Shown here: in pieces, positions 9,487 through 18,314 of the stretch
Position numbering within the stretch: the first letter of the stretch is position 1
Layout of the letters: each line of letters opens with the position of its first letter
DNA from: Planctomicrobium sp051466335
Lineage (GTDB): Bacteria; Planctomycetota; Planctomycetia; Planctomycetales; Planctomycetaceae
Assembly: GCF_051466335.1 (NCBI RefSeq)
Contig: NZ_CP195793.1
Span: 1,302,001-1,366,000 of the forward strand
Length of the DNA: 64,000 nucleotides
Direction: 5' to 3'
The notes under the pieces: generated by a model
Database searches by the model: none
Told to the model about the DNA's origin: nothing
The model's input: the letters and a program-made list of their open reading frames with translations, nothing else
Translations under genes and position numbers: made by a program

Positions 9487-10389
9487 TCAAACTCGCTCGA
9501 TCCAGTCGAATCCAATGTCGAGAGCCGGTGCCGAATGTGTGATTGCACCGACGCTGATTCGATCAACTCCCGTAGCAGCGATATCAGCAACCGTTGCCAA
9601 AGAGACGCCCCCCGACGCTTCGAGAAGCACTTGTGGGGCAATTCCATTGCGTCTCTGAACTGCCTGACGCAACTCTTCAAGGGACATGTTGTCGAGCAAT
9701 ATGATGTCCGGAGTGCTCGGGAGGAGTTCTTCGAGTTGGTCGAGTGTGTCGACTTCGAATTGAACAATCATTCCCGGCGGAACATTCGCTTTCAGATGGA
9801 GCACTGCGCTGTCGAGTGAGGCTTGTTGAAGTTCGCGGAATGACGCCAGGTGGTTGTCTTTGACCAGTACCGCATCGTACAGGCCGATGCGGTGGTTCAC
9901 TCCGCCCCCGCATCGAACGGCGTATTTCTGAAGTGCTCTCAGTCCCGGAAGTGTTTTTCTTGTGTCCAGAATTCGGGCTTTGGTCCCGGAAATCGCGGTG
10001 ACGTACTTGCTGGTCTCAGTTGCTACCCCACTCAGAAGCGTGAGGAAATTCAGAATCGTGCGTTCCGCTGTCAGGAGAGCTTGCACGGGGCCGTTGAGAC
10101 GAGCAATCACGGTTCCTGAATCCAGTCGGGATCCATCTGCAAGGAGGTCCATTACACTGATGGTGTTACCAAGTTCATTCAGAATCAGCGGGACGACAAC
10201 GTTTCCACAAAGCACTCCCGGCTTTCGAGCGACAATTGCCAGTTCCCCGCGCGCGGTCGCTGGGATGAAGAGCGTCGAAGTGACGTCCCCCTGTGAACCC
10301 AGATCTTCCTGAAGAGCCAGGCGAACTGAATTGGTTGCAGCCTGTCGGTCGGAATCGGAAAACGGAATTTGCAAGGTCGTGTCAGTCAT
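9487..10389 (-). CDS. nadC: Nicotinate-nucleotide diphosphorylase (carboxylating)
   Basis: Quinolinate phosphoribosyltransferase, the step of de novo NAD synthesis that converts quinolinate and PRPP to nicotinate mononucleotide. The 300-residue length is normal for the family. The conserved core DTRKTLPGLR (142-151), followed by the CGGGVNHR segment ending at residue 167 and LVKDNH at 175-180, is intact, as is the EASGGV motif near the C-terminus. The gene is single and converges on tyrS; nadA and nadB are not in the window. Confidence 0.95.
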   Translation of the reverse strand: MTDTTLQIPFSDSDRQAATNSVRLALQEDLGSQGDVTSTLFIPATARGELAIVARKPGVLCGNVVVPLILNELGNTISVMDLLADGSRLDSGTVIARLNGPVQALLTAERTILNFLTLLSGVATETSKYVTAISGTKARILDTRKTLPGLRALQKYAVRCGGGVNHRIGLYDAVLVKDNHLASFRELQQASLDSAVLHLKANVPPGMIVQFEVDTLDQLEELLPSTPDIILLDNMSLEELRQAVQRRNGIAPQVLLEASGGVSLATVADIAATGVDRISVGAITHSAPALDIGFDWIERV

Positions 10390-10509
10390 GGAATGCAGGA
10401 GATCCTAATAGCCCCTGTCTCGGGGAGGTGTGTCGGCGATTGAGGGGAAGAACACCTTCACAGGCTGTGTTGAATGCCATGACGATGCCGAACTCGCACA
10501 GGCTCCCTG

Positions 10510-11433
10510 CTAGGGCATTTCGTGCGGTGGAATTTCGTCTACTTTAACCTGATACGTCGGCAGCACTTCCATTGAGAACTGCTCGAGTTCGGAAAATCGC
10601 TCACAGTATTTACTGTAATGAAGTCGTGAGCGAAGTTCAGGAGTAAATGCTTTTCCCCCGAGCACGATTGCGACATTGTTCTGAATGGCCAGTTCGGAAA
10701 TCTTCGCGAACTCGCTGACGAAGACTTCTTGATCTGGAATGGATGAGATGCAAAGCCAGCAGAGTCGTGGCCCCATATCGCAGAGTGCCTGACGAAGTGA
10801 TAGAAATGGAGTGAATGTCCCGAAGGAACAGGCACGCCAACCGTTTTCTCGTAGAACCAACTCCGCCATCAACGATCCAAGTGTATCGGTGTCGCCATTG
10901 AGAGTTCCGCCCAGAGCGACGACTGCGGAGGGGGCCACTTCCGGGAGCGCTCGTCGGAATCCATGCAGAATGCGAATGCAAATTTCGTAAGAGCGGCATT
11001 CCTGATAGACCGGGACATCGCCTCCCGAGCATTGATTTCTGATGCTTTGAAACGCCTCGATGAGAACATCATCACAGATGGTGCTAATCGAGTTTCCGGC
11101 CAGATACAGGTTGAAAATGACTTCTGTTCCGACGGCTTCGTCCCCATTCATCAGAGCAGCTACCAGTCTCTGACGTTCTGAGTTGAGTTTGCGTCCTTTT
11201 CCTCCCAGCGTTGTGGCGGGCAGGCCGAGTATTTCCGGATGGGTAATCTCGAACCCGGAAGTCCGCAAGAAAGTGAGGACCCCGTTAACTGGCAGGCGGC
11301 GGTGCCCACCAGCTGTTTTGATGAACGGAATCAGGCCTTGGTCACACCAGCGCTTCAGCGAGGACTCACTCACGTTGATCGCCTGCGCGACTTGCCTGGG
11401 GGTCACTAAATCTTGCACTTCAGAACACTTCAA
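10510..11433 (-). CDS. MerR-type HTH regulator with B12-binding-like domain
   Basis: The N-terminal 60 residues form a MerR-like winged helix: TPRQVAQAINVSESSLKRWC then GLIPFIKTAGGHRRL. A helical bundle (about 80-165) and a Rossmann-like cobalamin-binding domain (about 170-295) follow, the layout of CarH/LitR light-sensing regulators. In canonical members a His in a DxHxxG motif is the lower axial ligand of cobalamin. Here the aligned segment GDTDTLG (180-186) carries Asp183 at that position, so B12 binding of the normal kind is doubtful. The final GGKAF segment is like the GG of B12 domains. Target genes are unknown; neighbours are nadC and a kinase gene. Confidence 0.8.
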   Translation of the reverse strand: MKCSEVQDLVTPRQVAQAINVSESSLKRWCDQGLIPFIKTAGGHRRLPVNGVLTFLRTSGFEITHPEILGLPATTLGGKGRKLNSERQRLVAALMNGDEAVGTEVIFNLYLAGNSISTICDDVLIEAFQSIRNQCSGGDVPVYQECRSYEICIRILHGFRRALPEVAPSAVVALGGTLNGDTDTLGSLMAELVLRENGWRACSFGTFTPFLSLRQALCDMGPRLCWLCISSIPDQEVFVSEFAKISELAIQNNVAIVLGGKAFTPELRSRLHYSKYCERFSELEQFSMEVLPTYQVKVDEIPPHEMP

Positions 11434-11712
11434 AAGAAAGAACGCTGCCTGCTCGAAAATCTGCCCCGTCGCATCGCGAGGTCGAATTGAAACAAGGTCC
11501 GATCGAAGTCGATCACAAATGGGTTGATAGCAAAGACGTTATGCTACTGAGTCCCCTATTCTAGACCAAACCGATTCAGTTCCCACTCTTGGAAGAAACT
11601 TCTTTAAAAGTCGCCGATGGATGTGAGTTCAGGCGACGGAAATTCGGAATTCCAGGCTGCATCAAGAGGGCAGAATTGGAATTTTGAATTTATTATACAA
11701 TCGAGTGTTGCG

Positions 11713-14580
11713 TCATTTGGAATTGGACGAAGAGGCGCGGAACTCCGGGAGAGTGGTGGGAATTCTGGCCGCTTCCCAATTCACCCCGGCGTCCTGCGTG
11801 CCGTTCGGAAGTCCGATCGCAGGATTACCATCCGAGAGGTGGAGTTCAAATTCGATCGGCTGAAGTCGATGCCAGTCGGTCAATTTCAATCCGACGGGAA
11901 CCTGAAGCAGATTCTCCAGGACAACCTGAATCTGAGTCGCTCCGATCGCCTGCGGACTCATTTCACGGCTTTCGCCGGGAAGGAGGGATGTGATGGAATC
12001 AATCAGGCAGAAGGGCCCGGAAATCGAAACATAGCTCGGGGAGGACTGCCGCTGGAAGTGGACGCGGTCCAGAATGAATTCCGTTTCCTCGTTTCCAGAG
12101 AGTTCAATGAATGGTTGCTTGATCTGATTGTTGCTGATCACACTGGCCACAGAGTCATTCATTGTGAATTCAAACCGAGGTGTCGAACCATGTAGACCTG
12201 AGTTGGCATACAGTAGACCACGTCCGGTGATCATCGTGACATGGTTCATGGAAACCGTTGTCACTCCATCATCGTCTGGATCGAGGCTCATCGCATACGA
12301 GTCTGAACCGTTCATTCTCAGGAGAGATCCGGAGGTTGCGATGGCTGTGTTCTGAAGAACGATATTAAATGGATTGAGGTTCTGCTGGACTGCGAAATCA
12401 AACTGTCCACGGCAAATGGAATCAACTAACTCCACGGAATTGTCACGGATCAACATGCGGTCCGGCATTCTCTCGGGAAGATCGCTCGCTTCGACGAACG
12501 GGATGTCGATGAGAGTCGCTTTGACGTTGGCGGGATTGACCATCGTGAACGTACAGCCGCGCGAGATAAATCTCGATCCATTGATCAGCGAGACCATTGA
12601 CCAGTCAGCGATCGCATTCGGGGCGACAATCATCTCAATGTCAAAATCATTGACTTCGACCGCACCCCTGTTGATCGCGAACATCTGAGCGTTTCTTGTC
12701 AGCGAACCGAGTGCCCGCTGTGCAGAGAGATCAACTCGCAAAAGTGGTCTTGATGCCAGAAGTGGATCCTGGTGTCGCGAGGGTCTAATCTGAATTTTCT
12801 TGTCCACAATCTGGATCGACTCTTCCAGAGTGAGGATGGGGAAATTCGCTGGGAGTTCGATAATCCATCCATCTTTTGCAATCGCGCAGGCAGCAGCCAA
12901 AGACTGACGAGGGATCAACTCTTCCTGGTTAGGATTCGCGGGCGATGAAGGATTGACGACCAAATACGAATCCTGACCGATCACGGAAGCACTATTCTCG
13001 CTCGTCGTTGGCATCTGAATTTTAGGCGGATTTGTTTCGGTCGCGATGGTCGGCAGTGTTGCCATGCCGGAAGTGCCAGTGTCAGTAACAGACCCCGTTG
13101 CTTTTGTGGCTGCCGACTGCGTGTCCAATTTCGGAGATGTCGCCGCCGCTTCAGGAAGATTGAGGTTTAATGGGGATTTCAAGAGTCCAAGAGATCCGAT
13201 CAGGCTCTCCTGTCGTCTCTGATCGTACGTGAACGGAATGAGTGGAGACGGCGGGAGGTCCGCCATACTCGACGAATTGTCCGACTTAATTCCGGGGGCA
13301 AGTGGTGGCACATTGATTTCGGTTGAAAGAGAAGTGCTCCCACTCCGTTCAAGGTCGATCGGAATTTCGGGGATTGGAGACGACTGGGCTGTGCTGGCCG
13401 ATGGATTGAGAGTAAGCGAACGAATTTGGTCTGCAGCGACGAGCGCCAGAAGAACCAATGCAACGAGACTCCAGGTCCGAATTCCATTCCAGCGACTTGC
13501 CTTGGAAAATTCCGAACTCGGCCTCCAGATCATTGCCTCCGAGGTTGTCGGCTCGAGGCCCATCTCGTCGGCAACGACGACGAGATCCGAAATGAGACTT
13601 TCAGGAGTGGGGTACCGATCTTCCGGATTTGCCGACATCATTTTCTGGCAGATGCGAGCCAGCTTGGGGGTGACTGACCGGTTCTTCTCCATCGGATTCG
13701 GTGGAACCGCACTATGATGGTTCATCACCTTTTCGAACATCGTCCCCGTGGGATAAGGTGGACTCCCCGTGAGCATGTGGTAGAGCGTGCATCCCAGTGA
13801 ATAAATATCGCTGCGAACGTCCACCTTGCGAGCATCCATCGCCTGTTCTGGAGCGATGTAGTCGAACGTTCCCAAAGCTGTTCCGACGCTCGTGAGTTCC
13901 TGAGAGCGTTCAGTGTTGCTTTGTCGTGCTAGTCCCAGGTCAACCAGTTTGGCCCGACCCGACGGGGTGATAATAATGTTCGACGGCTTAATGTCTCTAT
14001 GGACAACATTCGCGGCGCTCGTCTGGCGGAGAGCTTCAGCAATTTGAATGACGTAGTTAATGGCGTCAGACGAAGATAATCGCCCCTTTTGCAGGATCAG
14101 ATTTCGAACGTTCGCTCCCTGAACGAACTCGAAGGCGATGAAGTGCATTCCATGGTCTTCGCCGATGTAATGCACTCGGGCGATATTTTCATGGTCCAAC
14201 TTGGCCGCCGCCCGCGCTTCGTTCTCAAACCGTTGTACAGCTTCCGGGTCGGAGGAGTGTTCTGTAGTGAGCACCTTCACCGCGACAACGCGTCCGAGAC
14301 GCTTATCGACCGCACGGAAAACCGCCCCCATTCCACCTCGACCGATCCGTTCCTCAATCTGAAAATGACCAAGCGAAACGCCCGTGATCAACCTGTGATC
14401 GGAATGATCCGCTTGAGCTTGGGAAGGGAAGAGTTTCTCCGCAATGGAATGAGAAAACTGACGAATTCCGCTGCCAGGAGCCTCTGATCCAAGCGCACTC
14501 TTCCCCTGCGGCAGCGGTCTGATGAAAGTCAGACCAACCTCGCTCGAACCGTGCGATTGATGAAATCCCAGTTCAGACAT
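11713..14580 (-). CDS. Receptor-type serine/threonine protein kinase
   Basis: The 955-residue product is a Hanks-type kinase. The glycine loop GRGGMG is at 80-85, the ATP-anchoring lysine at 102, VVHRDIKPSN with catalytic Asp196, the magnesium motif as DLG (214-216) and the APE motif as APEQ near 243. One transmembrane helix lies at about 370-385, so the kinase is cytoplasmic and some 570 C-terminal residues are outside. That part begins with a Ser/Pro-rich linker and then shows short repeated beta strands (for example ISRGCTFTMVN, VSMNHVTMITGRG), which suggest a right-handed parallel beta-helix, so it may sense a ligand or bind wall material. No phosphatase or partner is adjacent. The kinase call is firm; the beta-helix is inference. 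Confidence 0.9.
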   Translation of the reverse strand: MSELGFHQSHGSSEVGLTFIRPLPQGKSALGSEAPGSGIRQFSHSIAEKLFPSQAQADHSDHRLITGVSLGHFQIEERIGRGGMGAVFRAVDKRLGRVVAVKVLTTEHSSDPEAVQRFENEARAAAKLDHENIARVHYIGEDHGMHFIAFEFVQGANVRNLILQKGRLSSSDAINYVIQIAEALRQTSAANVVHRDIKPSNIIITPSGRAKLVDLGLARQSNTERSQELTSVGTALGTFDYIAPEQAMDARKVDVRSDIYSLGCTLYHMLTGSPPYPTGTMFEKVMNHHSAVPPNPMEKNRSVTPKLARICQKMMSANPEDRYPTPESLISDLVVVADEMGLEPTTSEAMIWRPSSEFSKASRWNGIRTWSLVALVLLALVAADQIRSLTLNPSASTAQSSPIPEIPIDLERSGSTSLSTEINVPPLAPGIKSDNSSSMADLPPSPLIPFTYDQRRQESLIGSLGLLKSPLNLNLPEAAATSPKLDTQSAATKATGSVTDTGTSGMATLPTIATETNPPKIQMPTTSENSASVIGQDSYLVVNPSSPANPNQEELIPRQSLAAACAIAKDGWIIELPANFPILTLEESIQIVDKKIQIRPSRHQDPLLASRPLLRVDLSAQRALGSLTRNAQMFAINRGAVEVNDFDIEMIVAPNAIADWSMVSLINGSRFISRGCTFTMVNPANVKATLIDIPFVEASDLPERMPDRMLIRDNSVELVDSICRGQFDFAVQQNLNPFNIVLQNTAIATSGSLLRMNGSDSYAMSLDPDDDGVTTVSMNHVTMITGRGLLYANSGLHGSTPRFEFTMNDSVASVISNNQIKQPFIELSGNEETEFILDRVHFQRQSSPSYVSISGPFCLIDSITSLLPGESREMSPQAIGATQIQVVLENLLQVPVGLKLTDWHRLQPIEFELHLSDGNPAIGLPNGTQDAGVNWEAARIPTTLPEFRASSSNSK

Positions 14581-14930
14581 GAAATTCCGCCATAAACCAA
14601 CTGGCGTTTAGGAAACAGCTTTGGACGTGATGATTGATGTGCTTGCCGCTTCACTAATCTGGCATCCCAGAATTTCAGTAAAGCGAACCGAAAGGTCTTG
14701 ATTGACAATGGTCTTCGGAGATCTGACGCGTGTATGTCCGAAGAGTTCGAAATAAAGCGACTGAATCTCAAATTTGATCAAACTGAAATTCGGACACTCG
14801 ATTCGGGGAGTGTTCGGTTTTCAGTCAGATCTCTCAACTCATTCTTACTTTGCGATGCCGACTGTTGTTTCAGTGAGTTTTGAAACGGCTTCAAGTTATT
14901 GAAATTGGGAAATTCCATTGCGACTTCAGT
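14581..14930. promoter_or_regulatory. Intergenic region upstream of the kinase gene
   Basis: This 350-base stretch lies between the kinase start and the end of a small leftward gene. It should contain the kinase promoter on the minus strand. I see no clear promoter consensus, no strong hairpin and no credible small reading frame; the open frames here lack ribosome-binding sites. Confidence 0.3.
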
Positions 14931-15233
14931 CTACCGCCTGCGAAAAGTATTTTCAAAATCGGCCTCAATGAGGTCCAGGTATTTCTGGAGCTTCTGAATC
15001 GATTCTTGCGAAATCGTCGTGGCGGTCAGTAGTTGTTCAACGGTGCTCCTGATCGTTTGATCAGTGATTCTCACCAGATCACATTGTCTGAGGCCATCTT
15101 CTGCGGTCCTTTTGAGAGTTTGGGCCTTGGGGATCACTCCCTGTTCGAGAAATTCACGAAGTTCTCTCGCTACAAACTCCGTTTGAGACAGCTTTTTCTG
15201 GAGCGGAGCACTACTGATGTCATTGAGAGGCAT
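14931..15233 (-). CDS. Small helical protein of unknown function
   Basis: A 100-residue product that I do not recognise. It is predicted to be mostly alpha-helical, with heptad-like stretches around residues 15-40 and 65-95, mixed charge, no signal peptide and no membrane segment. It ends in a basic FRRR. A good Shine-Dalgarno-like AAAGGGA sits about 9 bases before the ATG at 15233, which is the main reason to accept it. It lies upstream of the kinase gene on the same strand with 350 bases between them, so no operon link is clear. Confidence 0.5.
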   Translation of the reverse strand: MPLNDISSAPLQKKLSQTEFVARELREFLEQGVIPKAQTLKRTAEDGLRQCDLVRITDQTIRSTVEQLLTATTISQESIQKLQKYLDLIEADFENTFRRR

Positions 15234-15454
15234 TGCGAATCCCTTTGTGGACCACAGAACCGGAGCGCATCATCGTTCCTGAGACTCGACACCCTTGAAC
15301 AGGCTGCATTCTGGTGACAGATCTTGCTGGAATTCACCAAAATGCGATGAGAGATCTTTGAAAGTCGTCGAATTCAGGGAGTAAACTCACACGGACAACC
15401 TGTCGCAATCATAACGGACTTCTGGTTGTGTGAGCGATTCAATTTGACGATTTT

Positions 15455-16174
15455 ATGCGAATACTCGTTGTATCAGATATTCATTCCAACTGGACTGCTC
15501 TCAGTGCAATTCGAGAGCAGTTCGATCGTTGCGTCGTCATCGGGGACATCGTCGATTACGGGACCAATCCGCTTCCATGCATCGACTGGGTACGGAAATA
15601 CTCAGACGCAACGGTTCGTGGAAACCATGACCATGCAGTTGCTCAGCGAGTCCCAGCGACGGGGACGACCGGATATCGACGTTTGGCCGCTGCCGTTCGT
15701 CCATTCCATTGGAACCAGATTGATCCGCAACGGATGAAGTTCCTCGGAAGGTTGCCCGTTTCCGCGTTTTATCGGGTCGCTCAATCGAATTTTTTTCTCA
15801 TTCACGCCACTCCGCGTGATCCTATGGATGAATATCTGGCAGCCGATCCTGAGGCGTGGACGCAGCGACTTGCCGGAATTGATGCCGATTTCGTTTGCGT
15901 CGGGCATTCTCACCTGCAATTCCATCTCGATCTCGGTCGAACCCAATTAATCAATCCCGGGAGCGTGGGGCAGCCGAGAGACGGAGATTGGCGGGCAAGT
16001 TATGCAATTATTGAAGATGGAAAAGTCATTCTGAAACGGGTCGAATACGACATTGATGAGTGCCTCCGGCAGTCCGCAGAATCGGAGATTCCGGAATGGG
16101 CAGTGGCCCTGACGGGAGCGGTTTTACGAAGTGGCGGGAACCTGTCTCGAGAAGAGATGGATTCATTCAAGTAG
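15455..16174 (+). CDS. Metallophosphoesterase of the YfcE/calcineurin-like type
   Basis: A 239-residue phosphoesterase with the full dimetal signature: SDIH (Asp8, His10), GDIVDYG (Asp31), GNHD (Asn57, His58), a histidine in LIHATP near 117 and GHSH at 150-153, followed by the NPGSVGQPRDG segment typical of YfcE-like proteins. Such enzymes hydrolyse phosphodiesters or phosphomonoesters; the substrate here is not known. No signal peptide, so cytoplasmic. The OleD-like reductase begins 54 bases downstream on the same strand, so the two are probably co-transcribed, though no shared pathway is evident. No clear ribosome-binding site precedes the ATG. Confidence 0.88.
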   Translation: MRILVVSDIHSNWTALSAIREQFDRCVVIGDIVDYGTNPLPCIDWVRKYSDATVRGNHDHAVAQRVPATGTTGYRRLAAAVRPFHWNQIDPQRMKFLGRLPVSAFYRVAQSNFFLIHATPRDPMDEYLAADPEAWTQRLAGIDADFVCVGHSHLQFHLDLGRTQLINPGSVGQPRDGDWRASYAIIEDGKVILKRVEYDIDECLRQSAESEIPEWAVALTGAVLRSGGNLSREEMDSFK

Positions 16175-16228
16175 CCCGTCTGGCGGCTGATCTTCAAACA
16201 TCTAACTTCTGAAGAAGACTTAATCTCG

Positions 16229-17233
16229 ATGCAGGCATTGGTGACAGGCGGCGGCGGTTTCCTCGGGCGTTACATCGTCGAGCAACTTCAGATGAGGGGA
16301 GATTCTGTCCGGGTTTTCTCGCGTGGAGCTTATCCAGAACTCCAGGCACAGGGGATCGAGGTCATTCAAGGAGACCTTCGCGATCCGCAGACGCTCAATA
16401 GTGCGATGACTGGGGTGGAAGCAGTCTTTCATGTCGCTGCGATTCCTGGAATCTGGGGCCCTTGGAAAAAGTACTTTGAGATCAACACGCTCGGGACCCA
16501 CAACGTCATCGCAGCGTGTCAGAATGCAGGCGTATCACGTTTGGTTTACACGAGCTCTCCGAGCGTCGTTTACGATGGTCGAGCGCATCTCAACGCAGAT
16601 GAATCACTCCCTTATCCCGATTCCTATCTCTGTCATTATCCCCATTCCAAGGCACTCGCAGAGAAAGCGGTGCTGGAAGCGAATTCGCACCAAGGACTCA
16701 GGACCGTCGCGCTGCGACCGCATTTAATCTGGGGCCCCAGAGACAACCATCTGATTCCAACGTTGATTCAGAAAGTGAAGAGCGGACGCTTACGTCGAAT
16801 AGGCGATGGGAACAATTTGATTTCCATGTCATACGTCGAAAATTCCGCAGCGGCCCATCTGAAAGCAGATGACGAACTCGCTGGCTTTGGTCGTTGTGCG
16901 GGGCGCGCCTATTTTATCAATGAACCCGAACCCGTCTCGCTCTGGGATTGGATCAACCAAATTCTGTCGCTCGGAAACCTGCCGCCAGTGACTCGTTCCA
17001 TCTCTCCTGGATTAGCGCGCGGCATCGGCGGAATCTGTGAATTGATTTACAAATCATTCGGGATTCAAAGCGATCCCCCTATGACCCGTTTTTTGGCTTC
17101 ACAACTGAGCCAATCACACACGTACTCTGTCGAAAGAGCCCGCGCAGACTTCGGGTACGATCCGCAGATTTCGTTCGAGACCGCAATGCAGCGGCTTGCT
17201 CCTGATGTCCAGCGATTCGCTGCCGAAAAGTAG
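16229..17233 (+). CDS. NAD(P)-dependent SDR-family reductase, OleD/3-beta-HSD-like
   Basis: An extended short-chain dehydrogenase of 334 residues. The Rossmann glycine motif TGGGGFLG is at 6-13 and the catalytic YxxxK at Tyr137-Lys141 (YPHSK). The segments YTSSPSVVYDG, PYPDSY.CHYPHSKALAEK and ALRPHLIWGPRDNHL closely follow the pattern of OleD, the 2-alkyl-3-oxoalkanoate reductase of olefinic hydrocarbon synthesis, and related sterol dehydrogenases. OleA, OleB and OleC are not in the window, so a role in long-chain alkene synthesis is only a suggestion. It follows the phosphoesterase gene in the same direction. Confidence 0.85.
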   Translation: MQALVTGGGGFLGRYIVEQLQMRGDSVRVFSRGAYPELQAQGIEVIQGDLRDPQTLNSAMTGVEAVFHVAAIPGIWGPWKKYFEINTLGTHNVIAACQNAGVSRLVYTSSPSVVYDGRAHLNADESLPYPDSYLCHYPHSKALAEKAVLEANSHQGLRTVALRPHLIWGPRDNHLIPTLIQKVKSGRLRRIGDGNNLISMSYVENSAAAHLKADDELAGFGRCAGRAYFINEPEPVSLWDWINQILSLGNLPPVTRSISPGLARGIGGICELIYKSFGIQSDPPMTRFLASQLSQSHTYSVERARADFGYDPQISFETAMQRLAPDVQRFAAEK

Positions 17234-17253
17234 CCACTGCTGCAGCGTCGCGA

Positions 17254-17850
17254 TCATGCAGAAGGTGATTCACTTTGATTGCGGCTGTTCCCAGGTTTCC
17301 AGAGAATGTCTGCGCGACCTTCATCATTGGCGCTTCGAGCCATGACGAAGAGCAGGTCTGAGAGTCGATTCAGGTAGATCATTGTTTGCTCATTGACTTT
17401 TTCCTGCTGCATCAGCGCAAGAACCGCGATCTCAGCCCGGCGGCAGATTGTTCGCGAGACATGCAGCAAAGCTGCTCCTGCTGTTCCTCCCGGAAGAATG
17501 AAACTGGTGAGTGGCTGCAGACTGTCCGTGTGGGAATCGATCCACCGTTCCAGTTGAGAGACCTGAGACTCGACGACTCTCAGTGGCGGATACTCAGGGG
17601 GGACATCCGATTCGGGAACGCAAAGGTCGGCTCCCACATCGAACAGATCATTTTGGATGATCGTCAAGCGCTGCTGCATCTCCTCGGGAAGGCTTCCCAT
17701 CGCGATGGCGACACCGATGGATGAATTGAGCTCATCGACGGTTCCGTAGGCTCCAATTCTGGAATGGGTTTTAGGAACCCTGGAGCCATCTCCGAGTCCA
17801 GTTTCGCCGGCGTCGCCAGATCGGGTGTAGATGCGATTGAGGTAAACCAT
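17254..17850 (-). CDS. Cob(I)alamin adenosyltransferase, PduO type
   Basis: This enzyme transfers the adenosyl group of ATP to reduced cobalamin, giving coenzyme B12. The 198-residue product has the PduO N-terminal signature (YTRSGDAGETGLGDGSRV), then AYGTVDELNS near residue 41, and the C-terminal CRRAE....N...YLNRLSD..F pattern. An upstream in-frame ATG at 17937 would add 29 basic residues with no family match, so the ATG at 17850 is chosen. It converges on the reductase gene 20 bases away. It shows that the cell makes or salvages adenosylcobalamin, which is relevant to the nearby B12-type regulator. Confidence 0.92.
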   Translation of the reverse strand: MVYLNRIYTRSGDAGETGLGDGSRVPKTHSRIGAYGTVDELNSSIGVAIAMGSLPEEMQQRLTIIQNDLFDVGADLCVPESDVPPEYPPLRVVESQVSQLERWIDSHTDSLQPLTSFILPGGTAGAALLHVSRTICRRAEIAVLALMQQEKVNEQTMIYLNRLSDLLFVMARSANDEGRADILWKPGNSRNQSESPSA

Positions 17851-18314
17851 GCCGTTCTGATTCTCATTTAGACGTTTCAGGATCGCAGAGTTGCGATGGC
17901 ATCTTATCGCTCGCGAAGCAGCTGGGCGAACCATCACTGCCGTAGAGCTTCGCTACATGCAACGGGAGGCGTTTTGCATTCTTCGTCTCGCTGACGGGGA
18001 TCGACTTGTCTTGATGGGATCACTCCTGTGTCAATTGTGATCAGGAAATTGGTCACTTGGCTTAACGATTTGAGTCGTTTTTGAATCATCGCTGAGGTTC
18101 TCCTCGCCGGCAGCAGTTCGTCGCTTCGCTCGTGTTGCTGATTACAACCGAATGCATGAACAAAAGTTGTGGCGATTTTGCATCGTTGGTTCAGTGCTCC
18201 GGGCGTGAGTTGGTACGGGTTGTGCCGAATTTAGCGATTAATCCGATTCTGCTGAGTGCGATGGATCGCTTGATTTTTCCGGTTGTAACTATTTTTGGAG
18301 TTAGGGTGACTAAG
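17851..18314. promoter_or_regulatory. Divergent intergenic region before the structured leader
   Basis: These 464 bases separate the adenosyltransferase start from the leader RNA candidate. They should hold the promoter of each. A 6-bp inverted repeat with GATCAC/GTGATC arms occurs near 18020-18050. I see no cobalamin riboswitch signature and no credible gene. Confidence 0.3.

Noticed and set aside
9370..9819. A 149-codon rightward frame after tyrS.
   Set aside because: It runs through the tyrS terminator and antisense to nadC, so it is a shadow.
11617..12195. A 192-codon rightward frame at the end of the kinase gene.
   Set aside because: It mostly lies antisense to the kinase gene and has no ribosome-binding site; its composition is that of a shadow frame.
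17938..18314. Possible cobalamin riboswitch near the adenosyltransferase gene.
   Set aside because: The conserved B12-box and core segments are not present on either strand.
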